A stretch of 64,000 bases of DNA from Linanthus parryae (Eukaryota > Streptophyta > Magnoliopsida > Ericales > Polemoniaceae), in assembly GCA_023055425.1 (NCBI GenBank), contig JALGPY010000005.1, positions 81,137,495 through 81,201,494 of the forward strand. Reading direction: 5' to 3'. Below the pieces are notes generated by a model. The model was not told the DNA's origin. It saw nothing but the letters and a program-made list of their open reading frames with translations, and made no database searches. Position numbers and translations under genes: made by a program. Below are positions 10,450 through 21,130 of this stretch, one piece after another (positions within the stretch are counted from its first letter, which is position 1; every line of letters starts with the position of its first letter).

Positions 10450-11887
10450 TGTTGGAATTGTGCCTTAGAGGCAATCAATTAATTGTGACAAATATATGGA
10501 TTTACGATTCATTATGTTATCGATATGGAGATATGCTAACATGAATGAAGTCCTTAGAATATAAGGTGTTATATTCTTAAATATCCCTAGTCAATTATAA
10601 TGATTAATGGGACAATCATCTATAGACTAGTATGGGGTTGGATTGATATGGAGATGTCACGATCCAACACATGGGTATGCATTAGGAGTAATGGCATACT
10701 GGATGACCCACGACGAAAAGGATACATTAGATTATGTGAAGTCACAATCGCTTTTCGTAGTGCTAATATTATTGCAATCCTTGGACTTGAAGTCACTAGA
10801 TACTCTAGTTGTGAAATATTGCGCTTTGATGTTATCAAACGGTACACCGTAACTGGGTAATCATAAAGGTGGCTATCGGGCGTGATAGGAAGCAAGCTTA
10901 GAGATCGTAGTGATGTAGATAGGATTTGTCCCTCCCACATAATGGGGGTAAATATCCACCGCCACTCGAGGGATGAGTCTTATTGAATGTCTGGTCAGAC
11001 TCAGATAAATTAATATAGAGATATTAATGTTATCTGCAAGTATAAGCATATTCCCAGGATCAAGGAACTATGGATTGGATATACGAGTGTGCCTATTTAT
11101 GTCTCGTGTCCAATCCGGATATGGAGACAAAGGGATAATGCAATATGATATATTGGGCACAAAGGTTTGTCGGGATCACTGACTATTTCTATTGGTTGGG
11201 TGGCATGGATGTGTTGCTAGACACCGCTCCATGTTAGTAATAGATACTACCAACTATATAGAAACCTATGGGGTCACACGTCAAATAGAGTAGAGCTAGA
11301 TTTGGGATTAATTAATATGGATTAATTAATAGAAGGATCATTGTGCAACACCTTGCAAACTTAGTAGGACTAATTTGCAAGGAAGGGAATAATTCTAGTT
11401 CATCTAGAATTAGGAAACTCTTTTATGGAAACAACAAGGAGTTGTTGGAGTATATAAAGGAGGCTCTAGCTTCCTTCCCACTACATGAGTTATTATTAGA
11501 CATAACACAAGAGTGGGAGAGAGCAAAAGAGAGAGAGCAAGACAAAGAGCTAGGGCCGAAACCCTAGCCCCCGTCCGCCCCTCTACCCGACGGCAAAAGG
11601 AGGCCGCCCCTCCTTTGTGCCTTTGTTGCTTTGTTGCTTTGATCTTCATCCCTCTTCCTCCGGGTTCAAGCTAGAACTTGTGGAGAAGGAAGAATCTAGA
11701 TCTCACCTCTAGACGTGGATCAACCGTAGAGACGAGGACATCATTCTTCGTGTGATCTCACAAAACAAAAGGTACATATCTTCTATGACCTTAATCATGT
11801 TATGATGTCTCTTCCTGTGATCCTTGGTGGGCTTTGAGTAGGATTAATTTTGTTATTCCGCTGCGTTACCTACGTCAAAACCCAACA
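10450..11887 (+). repeat. 5' LTR of copia element B
   Basis: It runs from TGTTGGAATTGTGCC to ..AAAACCCAACA, immediately followed by the primer site. The TATA box TATATAAAGG is at 11451-11460; the stretch downstream (AGAGAGAGCAA..) would be the 5' transcribed region. The short ORFs in it (such as 11343-11567) are also present in the 3' LTR but have no known domain. Confidence 0.92.
11451..11460 (+). promoter_or_regulatory. LTR promoter TATA box (copia family)
   Basis: TATATAAAGG sits about 1000 bp into the LTR. The same box recurs at 18217 (B 3' LTR), 34474 (LTR at 33485), 43211 (solo LTR), 58693 (E 5' LTR) and on the minus strand at 38118-38125 (C). Conservation across diverged LTRs supports it as the Pol II promoter that makes the genomic RNA. 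Confidence 0.75.
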
Positions 11888-11903
11888 GTGGTATCAGAGC
11901 CAC
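11888..11903 (+). other. Primer-binding site of element B
   Basis: GTGGTATCAGAGCCAC follows the LTR end directly. TGGTATCAGAGCC is the classic match to the 3' end of plant initiator Met tRNA used by Ty1/copia elements. The site is intact here, mutated in D (25741) and present on the minus strand in C (37684-37699). Confidence 0.9.
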
Positions 11904-12139
11904 AGGTCGTAGAGCATAACATGATATTATGTGTTTACGATTTCAGTTCATACACCGTATTATTGTTTATTACGCGAAAACTGAAAAATTGGCATAGTAG
12001 ATGCAATATTGAATTTGATTCAAACAAACAAGACCCAATTTAACATTGGATGTTACAATTGGTGAGTTTAATCACATGGGATGTGAATAATTGGGTTCTA
12101 AAAAAATTAGGGTTCATGGTCACATGCTTGGAAAGGGGG

Positions 12140-12395
12140 TTTTCCAAGTATGGAAATAATTAAACTTGGGCAACAAGGAAGAAGTTGTTTTGGAAACAAC
12201 TAAACTTGGGAAACAAGTAAGAAGTTGTTTATGGAAACAACTAAACTTGGGAACCAAGGAAAGAATTATTTTGGAAACAATACCATAAGGGTGTTTCGGA
12301 AACAACCCAACAAGGAAGGAATTGTTTATGAAAACAATTCCATATATTGTTTATGGAAATAATTCCATGAATTGTTTATGGAAACAATTCCATGA
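12140..12395 (+). repeat. Short tandem repeats in the element B leader
   Basis: Repeats of a roughly 40-bp unit built from GGAAACAACTAAACTTGGGAA plus ACAAG.AAGAAGTTGTTT are followed by 22-bp units around TTGTTTATGGAAACAATTCC. The latter are self-complementary (GGAA..TTCC; TTGTTT..AAACAA) and could fold. Element D keeps only about one unit (47905-47960). Confidence 0.7.
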
Positions 12396-12722
12396 GGAGG
12401 TGTGGCCCATGTGGGGACCGCCCCTCTCTCTCCTTGCCGCCCAAGTAACACACGGCACAAGAGGGGCTGGCACACCCTAGCACACAGCCTAGCCGTGTGG
12501 GCTAGGGGCCGGCCGGCCCGGGCCTAGTGTGGCGGTTCCTTGGTTGATTTCGGCCATTCTTTGGTAAATCCTTTGGACCGTTGTGAAACCCTAGTTACCC
12601 AATTTCATTAAAATTAAACAAGCGCGTTAAAAATTGGTTTTAACTGTATTATGTGTTTTATTGCATGGTGGATGGATATGGCTTAGGATTGTGGATGTTT
12701 ATTGTTTTGTGGTTTGGTTTAC

Positions 12723-12766
12723 GGCCTGCGAGCTGATCAAATTAATTAAGTTTTACGGCCTGCGAG
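12723..12766 (+). repeat. Duplicated GGCCTGCGAG motif in copia leaders
   Basis: Two GGCCTGCGAG copies (12723-12732 and 12757-12766) flank an AT-rich stretch. The pair recurs in D (first copy mutated to GGCATGCGAG near 48293, second near 48340) and in C on the minus strand (about 37023-37032 and 37071-37080). Conservation inside non-coding leaders suggests an RNA element, perhaps for packaging, but that is inference. Confidence 0.55.
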
Positions 12767-13730
12767 TCGTTCTTTTTCTCCTCGACATGTGAGGCTTTTG
12801 TTATTTATTTATTTATTTATTCTAGATGTTAGGCTAGAATTAGAAATATTTAGATGATAGCCAAGAACATGGAGAAGAAGACCGGAGAACCAAAGGAGCC
12901 AAAAGACATCCCTAGGCGCGCAGCTATGGTGGAGCACATGGAGATGAGCTCGACACTTTAGGGCAATTAGATATTATCATTGGCTTGATAATATCATTAG
13001 TCTAGGGGCCATATTCATGCCACGTTTTTTTCATTTTTGTGGATGTTTATTATTCATGCCTTGTTATTTATTTTGTGTGTATGGCGCTACAAGCAAAACG
13101 ATAACAAGATAATAATAAACAAGGTTGGTCTTTTATTGTGGATGGCCCAATCCAAATAAGTAGACCATGTTGATAAGATCAACCAAACAACTTAAAAGAA
13201 ATCCCTCAATTAAATATTGCGTTTTGCCTTCTCTTGTCAAAACACCCTTCATGATCATGGCCTATTAAAATTCGGGCTTGCCAAAGCAAGGCGATTTTAA
13301 TTTTCCATGGTGTGTTGCGGACGACGCAAGCTAGTAATGCGTGTATGTTGAAAACAAGAGGTTGGACGCAACTAGGCAAGAGTCAATTGGATTGATGAGC
13401 TTAGAGGCATGACAATTAGGTGTTATTTAAAGGATAAAGAATAGAGAGTTATTCACCTTATTGGACCAAGAGTTGCATGGGATGCAATTGGAATGGTTCC
13501 TACCTAAATAACCAATTCTTGGGTGACTTGCCAAAGCAAGCTCAAGAAGAAGTGAAAAAGGGATCTTGGACCCACTAGAAAATATATAAAATATTTTCCG
13601 CATTAATGGTGAGGGCTATTAATCCGATAAAAATAGTGGGAGCTATATTTAATAATTTAAATCATTGTTGAATATAGTTATACGTCACAATGCTTTGCAT
13701 AATCCTATATGTGTTAAATACCCATCGCAT

Positions 13731-16700
13731 TAAACAAACAAACGCGACTTTATGTCCATGAGATGGACAAGATGTCTGGAATCTATTTTCTAGATTGGTA
13801 TAAAATTGAGAATTGTTCTCAAATAAAGGAAATATGTTGTACATTGTAGAGCATAAATTTCTCTTCCCACCAACTACCAAAACACACTAAAGCCTTATGG
13901 AAGGAACATCAAAGAATGGTTCTTTGGATGTAACTTGTCTCATGTCAAGCTCCCATGGACTCTGAGCTTTGGAAGCAAGATGAGAAATTTGGAGGTATGT
14001 GATATGATCATACGAGCTTGTCATGAAAGGCTTGAGGAGTTGCTCCACTTTTCACTCTCTTGCTTAGCACTCGTCATGGTCAAGATGGAATAAGTTCGGG
14101 CTTGCCAAAGCAAGGCGACTTAGTTCATCAAGATATGACGCGACGACACAAGTTAGTAATGTGTGGCTGCTGAAGCAAGAGGTGAAGCGCAAACCTAACT
14201 ATCTCAATAGGATTGAAAGCTTAGATATTGGGAGTTATCTATAAGATAGATAAAGAATATATAGTTATTCTCCCAAGTGGACCAAGAATTGCATTGGATG
14301 CAATTACAGTTTTGTTTTAAAGATGATTGAAAAATCACTAAACAAAACACTCATAATGGGCATGGGCAAAAACAGTTAATAGTTAACAGCATGGGTAAGG
14401 GCAAATGGTTTGCGCCGAACCCATGAGTATAAAGCAAGCCTGTTGCTGAAACCAAGTTGCCTCGAAGTCCCATAGGTGGTGTAGAGGAAGAGAGACTACC
14501 CAAAGTACATGGAAGTAAATAATAAAGGAATTATGAATTCCGACTTGGGTATTTTATTATAAGATTCAATGTGTCTATCTCATCATCAAGAGTATATGAT
14601 ACTAGATGAGGATCTCACATTTATAGAAATGTGTAGCATCTCAAGAGACGAAGACAATTGGATAAGGAAGAAATAATCCTACACGTGGGGCTATGAAGCA
14701 AAGGGTTGCTGAAAAGCCGTAGGGAATTATTTCTACCTTTCAGAAATTGTTCATGAATTAGACAAAAGGGATAATGTCCCTGCTGAGTAGGACCATTATC
14801 ATAGTTTCTTGTTTGGACAAGAAAGCTCCTTATCAGAATAAAAGGACAAATGTTGTTCCATTTATTATGGTATGCATTATTGTAATGCAATTTTGTCTAA
14901 ATGGATTCTATATCCATGATCATGATAATTTCATCTATAACATTAATACCTAGAGGTTTGCATATAATGATATGAACTTCACTTATCTTTAGCATTATCG
15001 TTTAGGCCCCATAAATAAGAGATACATATCTAGAACTCCATTAGGATGGATTTCTGGGACTCATTTGATTATTGAGACATGTAAGACTTATTAGGCAAAG
15101 ATATGATCTTTTGGGAATCATACATATTGATGTATGAAGGCCGCTAAGCACAAATACTAAAGATGGTTTTAGTACTTCATCATATTTACTGATAGGATCA
15201 GAGAAATATGGATTTGTGTATCTTATGAAGAAACAAATCAGAATCCTTTGAATTATTCAAAGTATTCAGGAATGAAGTAGAGAACCAACTTGGCAAAAGT
15301 ATTTAGACTCAACGATTGGATCATAGAAGAAAATACTTGAGCCAAGAGTTTGACAAGAATCTATGGGAGTATTGGATATGATCCAAAACTCGCTCCACCT
15401 AGCACGCCACATGGGTTTGGCGTGTCTAAAAGGAGAGTTCGAACCTTGTAGGACACGGTCCGGACCATGATGAGTCAAACAGAACTTCCAGTTTACTTTT
15501 AGGGGCTATGTTCTAATTACAGCAAATTTCGCCCTTAACCTTATTCCATCAAAACGGATTATGAAAAACACCATATGAGATATGGACTAGGAAGTGTCCT
15601 GGTATGTCATTCATAAATATTTGGGGTTATGAGGTTTATGTAAAAGAGTTTACAAATAAACTTAGACCCAAGTCGGATAAATGTTTTGTGGGATATCCTG
15701 AAAAGGATATTATTTCTACAACCTAATCGAGAACAAACTGTTTGTTTCTCGAACCACAGTGTTTCTAGGTAGAGATTGTCTCTAAAAGAAACAGTGGGAG
15801 GACAGTCGAACTTGAAAAGTTCAAAAAACCACAATAGAACATTGATCCGTTTGATGGAACATGAGCAGGATCACAAGGTGTTGTTGAGCAACCTACTCAG
15901 ATAACACAAGAACCTTGTAGGACAGGTAGGATATGTCAAGGGACTAGAGAAATAAGGATTTCTCATAACCCCTGATATATTGCTCATCAAGATGAGCCTA
16001 CAACCTATGAGATGGCCACATGTGGGCCATACTCTTAGAAATGGCTAGAAGCCATGGGATACAAAATGGAATCCATGTATACCAACAAAGTATGAACTTT
16101 GGTGGAACCACCTGAAAGGTGCAAGTGGGTTATGAGGAAACCAACATGGATGGTAATATGATTACCTTTAAAGGGACAATTGGTTGGGTAAGGATTTCAT
16201 GTGAGTTCATAGTATAGACTATGACGAAATCTTTCCCAGTTGTGATGCTTAAATCCATTCGTATCCTGCTTGTAGCAATCTGTTTATTGATTGAATGAAG
16301 CTTCTAGGAGTTGGACTCTTCAAATTAATGATGCAATCAAAGGAGTTTGGTTCCATCAAAATTGAAGATGATACTTGTGTCTACAAGAAGGTTAGTGGGA
16401 GCATAGTTAAATTTCTGGTCTTGTATGTGGAGACATACTAATCATTAGGAATAATGTCTCTACTCTGCGATCTATTAAAGATTGGCTAGAGAAATTGATT
16501 TCCAATAATTGACTTAGGCGAGACAATCTATAAAATCTATGGAGATAGATTAAAGTAATTGTTCAGCCTGAGTCATGGTACATATATTGACAAGGTGTTG
16601 AAATGGTTCAACATGAAAAGAATATTGATTCTTACCCATTCCACATGGAATTAGTCTTTGGAAGGCTATTTGTCTTACCAATTAGATTGGGAATGGACCG

Positions 16701-17202
16701 TATGAATTAGATTCACGAGATACGCCATGAGATGTACTAGGCCAGACGTGTCATAAAGCATGACACAAAGATACCAATCAAATCCAAGTGAGGTGTCACT
16801 TGATAATTATCAAGATTATCCTTAAGTACTTGAGAAGGAATAAAGGATGAACTCTTGATTAATGGAGGATAGGAAAAGTTTACTGTAAGGGGTTACAGTG
16901 ATGAGAACTTCCATCTAACAAAGAAGATTTCAGATTATAGTCGAGTTTTATGTTTTGTGCTAGAGGGAGTGACTGTGAGCTGGAAAGGTTCCGGGAAAGA
17001 TTCAGTCACTGATTCTAACATAGAGGACTGAGTAAATTAATGCATAAGATGCATTTATTCAGAATATTCAATCTCAATCAAATTGTTGATGGAGGAGATG
17101 TGAATATTTGCAAGGTGCCAGCATATGTCTCGCCCCTACGCAGTGTAAGTGTGGAGGACCGCGCTAGATCAATAGGCATATGATGCAGGAGATTGACTCT
17201 AG
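13731..17202 (+). pseudogene. gag-pol fossil of copia element B
   Basis: The whole gag-pol order is traceable at nucleotide level against element E, but it is shattered by frameshifts and stops. Landmarks are: the gag start near 13760 (a 2-base deletion follows the DWY motif), an inserted copy of the leader at about 14042-14310, the protease at about 14605 with D-T-G changed to D-T-R, the integrase zinc region near 14985, RT around 16060-16640, and RNase H near 16930-17190. In RT the codons for YVDD lack one base after 16431. The 2-base and 1-base deletions and the leader insert are all shared with element D. Confidence 0.85.
14042..14310 (+). repeat. Copy of the leader embedded in gag (element B)
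   Basis: About 270 bp in the middle of the gag fossil match the element's own leader (13225-13490): CACTC..ATCAT GGTCA, then TTCGGGCTTGCCAAAGCAAGGCGA, ACACAAG.TAGTAATG, GAAGCAAGAGGT, and a CCAAGA.TTGCAT.GGATGCAATT block, in the same order. It replaces gag sequence that elements A and E retain (the KCHL..GNPVGP to NMLRKAEQ segment). Element D has the same insertion at about 49378-49630. Confidence 0.8.
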
Positions 17203-17216
17203 TGCAAGTGGGAGAC
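17203..17216 (+). other. Polypurine tract of element B
   Basis: TGCAAGTGGGAGAC lies directly before the 3' LTR and is identical in core to the tracts of A and E, so the cis signals needed for reverse transcription are preserved although the coding region is dead. Confidence 0.85.
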
Positions 17217-18653
17217 TGTTGGAATTGTGCCCTAGAGGCAATCAATTAATTTTGACAAATATATGGATTTACGATTCATTATGTTATCGATATGGAGATA
17301 TGCTAACATGAATGAAGTCCTTAGAATATAAGGTGTTATATTCTTAAATATCCCTAGTCAATTATAATGATTAATGGGACAATCATCTATAGACTAGTAT
17401 GGGGTTGGATTGATATGGAGATATCACGACCAACACATGGGTATGCATTAGGAGTAATGGCATGCTGGATGACCCACGACGAAAAGGATACATTAGATTA
17501 TGTGAAGTCACAATCGCTTTTCGTAGTGCTAATATTATTGCAATCCTTGGACTTGAAGTCACTAGATACTCTAGTTGTGAAATATTGCGCTTTGATGTTA
17601 TCAAACGTTACACCGTAACTGGGTAATCATAAAGGTGGCTATCGGGCGTGATAGGAAGCACGCTTAGAGATCGTAGTGATGTAGATAGGATTTCTCCCTC
17701 CCACATAATGGGGGTAAATATCCACGGCCACTCGAGGGATGAGGATTATTGAATGTCTGGCCAGACTCAGATAAATTAATATAGAGATATTAATGTTATC
17801 TGCAAGTATAAGCATATTCCCTGGATCGAGGAACTATGGATTGGATATACGAGTGTGAATATTTATGTCTCGTGTCCAATCCAGATATGGAGACAAAGGG
17901 ATAATGCAATATGATATATTGGGCACAAAGGTTTGTCGGGATCACTGACTATTTCTATTGGTTGGGTGGCATGGATGTGTTGCTAGACACCGCTCCATGT
18001 TAGTAATAGTTACTACCAACTATATAGAAACCTATGGGGTCACACGTCAAATAGAGTAGAGCTAGATTTGGGATTAATAAATATGGATTAATTAATAGAA
18101 GGATCATTGTGCAACACCTTGCAAACTTAGTAGGACTAATTTGCAAGGAAGGGAATAATTCTAGTTCATCTAGAATTAGGAAACTCTTTTATGGAAACAA
18201 CAAGGAGTTGTTGGAGTATATAAAGGAGGCTCTAGCTTCCTTCCCACTACATGAGTTATTATTAGACATAACACAAGAGTGGGAGAGAGCAAAAGAGAGA
18301 GAGCAAGAAAAAGAGCTAGGGCCAAAACCCTAGCCCCCGTCCGCCCCTCTACCCGACGGCAAAAGGAGGCCGCCCCTCCTTTGTGCCTTTGTTGCTTTGT
18401 TGCTTTGATCTTCATCCCTCTTCCTCCGGGTTCAAGCTAGCACTTGTGGAGAAGGAAGAATCTAGATCTCACCTCTAGACGTGGATCAACCGTAGAGACG
18501 AGGACATCATTCTTCGTGTGATCTCACAAAACAAAAGGTACACATCTTCTATGACCTTAATCATGTTATGATGTCTCTTCCTGTGATCCTTGGTGGGCTT
18601 TGAGTAGGATTAATTTTGTTATTCCGATGCGTTACCTACGTCAAAACCCAACA
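17217..18653 (+). repeat. 3' LTR of copia element B
   Basis: It runs from TGTTGGAATTGTGCC to ..AAAACCCAACA, 1437 bp, and is nearly identical to the 5' LTR at 10450-11887. The terminal TG/CA is intact. The TATA box is at 18217-18226. Confidence 0.92.
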
Positions 18654-19729
18654 TTTGATACTTTTTTTCTTCAAGGAGATATGACGGCACCAATGAGACT
18701 GAAAAAATCACATTAAGAAAATTGAACGTGTAACAACTTTAATAGACATCAAAGTGATTAGGTTTTTTACGACTTCTCATCTACATAACGATGTGACAAC
18801 ATAGGAGAAAACATCACTTTCCTGGGATTGTCTCTTTACTAAAACATGCCATCTCCTCTTTATATTGGGTCTTTGCAAAAAGTCTTTGCGAGGACCATCC
18901 TTTGTATACGTGGTGGTCTTGGGGTTTTCGTCTAGCCGCGGTTTGAAAGCCTTGAGGTATTCCAACTACACAAAAGGATAAACAATCGGTCATACACAAA
19001 CATATGGAAATCAGAGTAATAAACCAACCATAAACAGTTGTTTGAGATATACCATGGGTATCAGAGCGCAACCGCCTCCCAAGTTTTAGGACATCCTTAT
19101 TCTTTTTGCACAAGTCATCCAAAAAATGCCTACACCAGTTCACGTGGTTCAATCATTTCAAGTTCATGAAAAATATCATAAGCGCCTAGCATATGAACAA
19201 CTTACTAGTAGGTAGCCCAGAACAACTAAGGATGAAGAGGACAACCCTACGTTTCCACTCATCGCTGAGGCTATGGTAATTCTTGGGCAAAGCGGACACT
19301 GTGATGATCCCCAAAGCTGGTTTTTCGATTCCGATTTTGTGGGCCGATTCATGTTCTTCCTCAGAGCATGATGTATTCTTTTCTTCTGGAACGTTGGTCA
19401 CATCCACTGAGCCACTTACCCCCAGAAGCCAGTGAACAACTTTGTCGTCGATCTTTAATAAACGACCATGAGCTTTGATAGTTCTGGTGGCACAGTTGAA
19501 TAAACCCATAACATACTTAGAGAAATCACACATAAAGTTTCCTTTCGGAATTTACTAAGACATCAAAGCCCTACATCATTCATCCAGTCAATCTGCTCTT
19601 TGTTCATTCCTTTTAAGAAGTCCACGACTTATATCAAGGACATGTTTGACGTAAAATTCTTCTCTACTCAAGACTTCCCAGCCTCTGCTGTGTTCTCATG
19701 TATTATTTTTATTTTTTTCTTAAGGTATA
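18654..19729 (-). pseudogene. Minus-strand plant gene remnant (uncharacterised, transposon-associated type)
   Basis: Reading leftward from 19533 there is a 115-codon open frame (FSKYVMGLFNCATRTIK..., VVHWLLGVSG, DEWKRRVVLFILSCSGLPTSK). In the same frame, past a TAG and a TGA, it continues to NHVNWCRHFLDDLCKKNKDV. The pattern 'LLG(V/I)..G', then '(K)RRFVLFIL....PTSK', then 'NWC.(F/Y)..D.L' resembles the N-terminal region of uncharacterised plant ORFs often linked to Ulp1-type or Mutator-derived genes; this is from memory and unproven. A plausible 87-nt intron (GTATAT at 19052 to GTGTAG at 18966) joins it to EYLKAFKPRLDENPKTTTY. Two in-frame stops and the B insertion make it a pseudogene. Confidence 0.45.
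19725..19729. repeat. Possible target site of the minus-strand LTR
   Basis: GTATA directly precedes the LTR end at 19730; no partner was found because the other end of that element is lost. Confidence 0.3.
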
Positions 19730-21130
19730 TGTAGGGTTTTGATGGAGGTTACACAACGGAATAACAGTTTTTTTTATCCTGCTCAAATCCCTCCAAGGAT
19801 CACAAGCAAGCCATCATAACATGATAAGGGTAGAGAACATGTGTACCTTAGATTGTGTGATCACCACGAAGGATAGTGTCTTCGTCTCTACGGGTATCCA
19901 CACCTTGGATCTTTGTCTAGAGTCCTTCCCACCGTGTAGTGCTATCAGCGGAAGAAGTAGGCAAGAGATCACGCAAATCGAAGCAACACCAAGCGCCTTG
20001 GGAGGCCGATGGTGGCAAGGGTCGGACGGGTCTAGGAGGCTTCCGCCTTTTGAGATTTTGTCTCTCTCTCTCTCTCCTTGCTTTGTTATGTTCTCTCAAT
20101 AATGACTTGTGTTGAGAAAATAACAAGCTAGGATGTCTTTTTTAAAGTTAATAACTCTTTATTAACTTCATAATTGCCCCATTACTAATCTGGTCCATAC
20201 ACGGATTAGTCCACATTGCAAACTAGTCCTACTAACTTTGTTTGTTGTTGCGTTTAGATCCTCTTGATTAATTAGTCCAACTAATTAATGCCCATATCCA
20301 GTTTAGTCCATATGGTGTGTGACCCCATAGGTTTCTACTTAGTTGGTAGTAACTCTTTACTATCATGGAGGGGTGTCTAGCAACACATCCATGCCACCCA
20401 ACTAATCTAAATAGTCAGTGATCCGAAAAACCTTGTGCCCAATGTACCGCATTGTATCGCATTGTATCATCCCAATGTACCATTGTATCATCCCAACGTA
20501 CCGCATTGTATCATCCCTTTGTCTCCATATCCGGATTGGAAACGAGACATAATTTTCACACTCGTATATCCAATCCATAGTTTCTCGATCCTGGGAATAT
20601 GCTAATCTAAGCAGATAACATCAATATCTCAATATTGATTTATCCTAGTCTGGCCAGACATTCTATAAGAACCATCCCACTAGTGACCCATGGATATTTA
20701 TCTTAGTCTGGCCAGACATTCTATAAGCACCATCCCACGAGTGACCCATGGATATTTTCTCCCATTATGTGGGAGGGACGAATCCTCTCTACATCACTAC
20801 CATCTCTCATCTTGCTTCATACGATGCCAGATAACTACCTTTATAGTTACCCGATTAAGGCGCAGCGTTCGATAATATCAAAGCATGATATTTCACAACT
20901 AGAGTATCTAGTGACTTCTTGTCTAAGGACTACAATGCAATTAGCACTACGAGAAGAACTTGTGACGTTGACATAATCTAATGTAGCCTTCTCGTCGTAG
21001 GTCAATTTAGTATTCCATTATTCCTAATGCATAACCATGTGTTAGACTTGATATCCCCGTATCAATGTACGCACATACTACTCTATAGTTGATCGTACTA
21101 CTAATAAATATAATGGACTAGGGATATTAG
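19730..21130 (-). repeat. Truncated copia LTR, minus strand
   Basis: In plus orientation it begins TGTAGGGTTTTGATGGAGGTTAC, the reverse complement of the family's LTR end, and runs through recognisable landmarks (AGTCTGGCCAGACATTC, ACCCATGGATATTT duplicated in tandem near 20650-20755, GTCTCCATATCCGG). It stops at GGACTAGGGATATT (about 21130), roughly 140 bp short of the LTR start. There it meets a plus-strand LTR of element D. A repeated GTACCGCATTGTATC stretch occurs at 20440-20515. Confidence 0.8.

Larger units (their letters stand above)
11904..13730 (+). other. Untranslated leader of copia element B
   Basis: A 1.8 kb non-coding leader. In order it contains an AAACAAACAAGACCCAATTTAACATTGG-type segment, a short tandem repeat (12140-12395), a GC-rich block near 12505-12525 (GGCCGGCCGGCCCGGGCC), two copies of GGCCTGCGAG (12723 and 12757), and the AAATATTGCGTTTTG...TTTTCCGCATTA block shared with the other leaders. 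C, D and E carry the same order in shorter form. D's leader is split by two insertions at the first of these segments. Confidence 0.8.
10450..18653 (+). mobile_element. Copia element B, complete but non-autonomous (8.2 kb)
   Basis: The element has two LTRs of 1438 and 1437 bp, a primer site, a ~1.84 kb leader, a gag-pol fossil and a PPT. By eye the LTRs differ at about two dozen positions (about 98% identity), so insertion is fairly recent. In contrast, the coding region has no open frame longer than about 90 codons, and it shares specific lesions with element D. It must have been copied by proteins from an intact relative. The element inserted in non-LTR DNA containing a minus-strand gene remnant. 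Confidence 0.9.

Noticed and set aside
11343..11567. 74-codon ORF conserved in both B LTRs
   Set aside because: Its conservation is that of the LTR itself. It spans the TATA box, and the corresponding frame in other family LTRs has different length and sequence.
10445..18658. Perfect target-site duplication for element B
   Set aside because: The flanks are TTTTA and TTTGA, so one base differs. Reported only as a likely duplication with a later substitution.
19821..20102. 93-codon plus-strand ORF in a minus-strand LTR
   Set aside because: It is the antisense of LTR sequence; no counterpart frame is kept in other LTRs.
20440..20515. Short repeat of GTACCGCATTGTATC as a possible regulatory array
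   Set aside because: Local duplication in a decayed LTR, absent from the same place in the other family LTRs.
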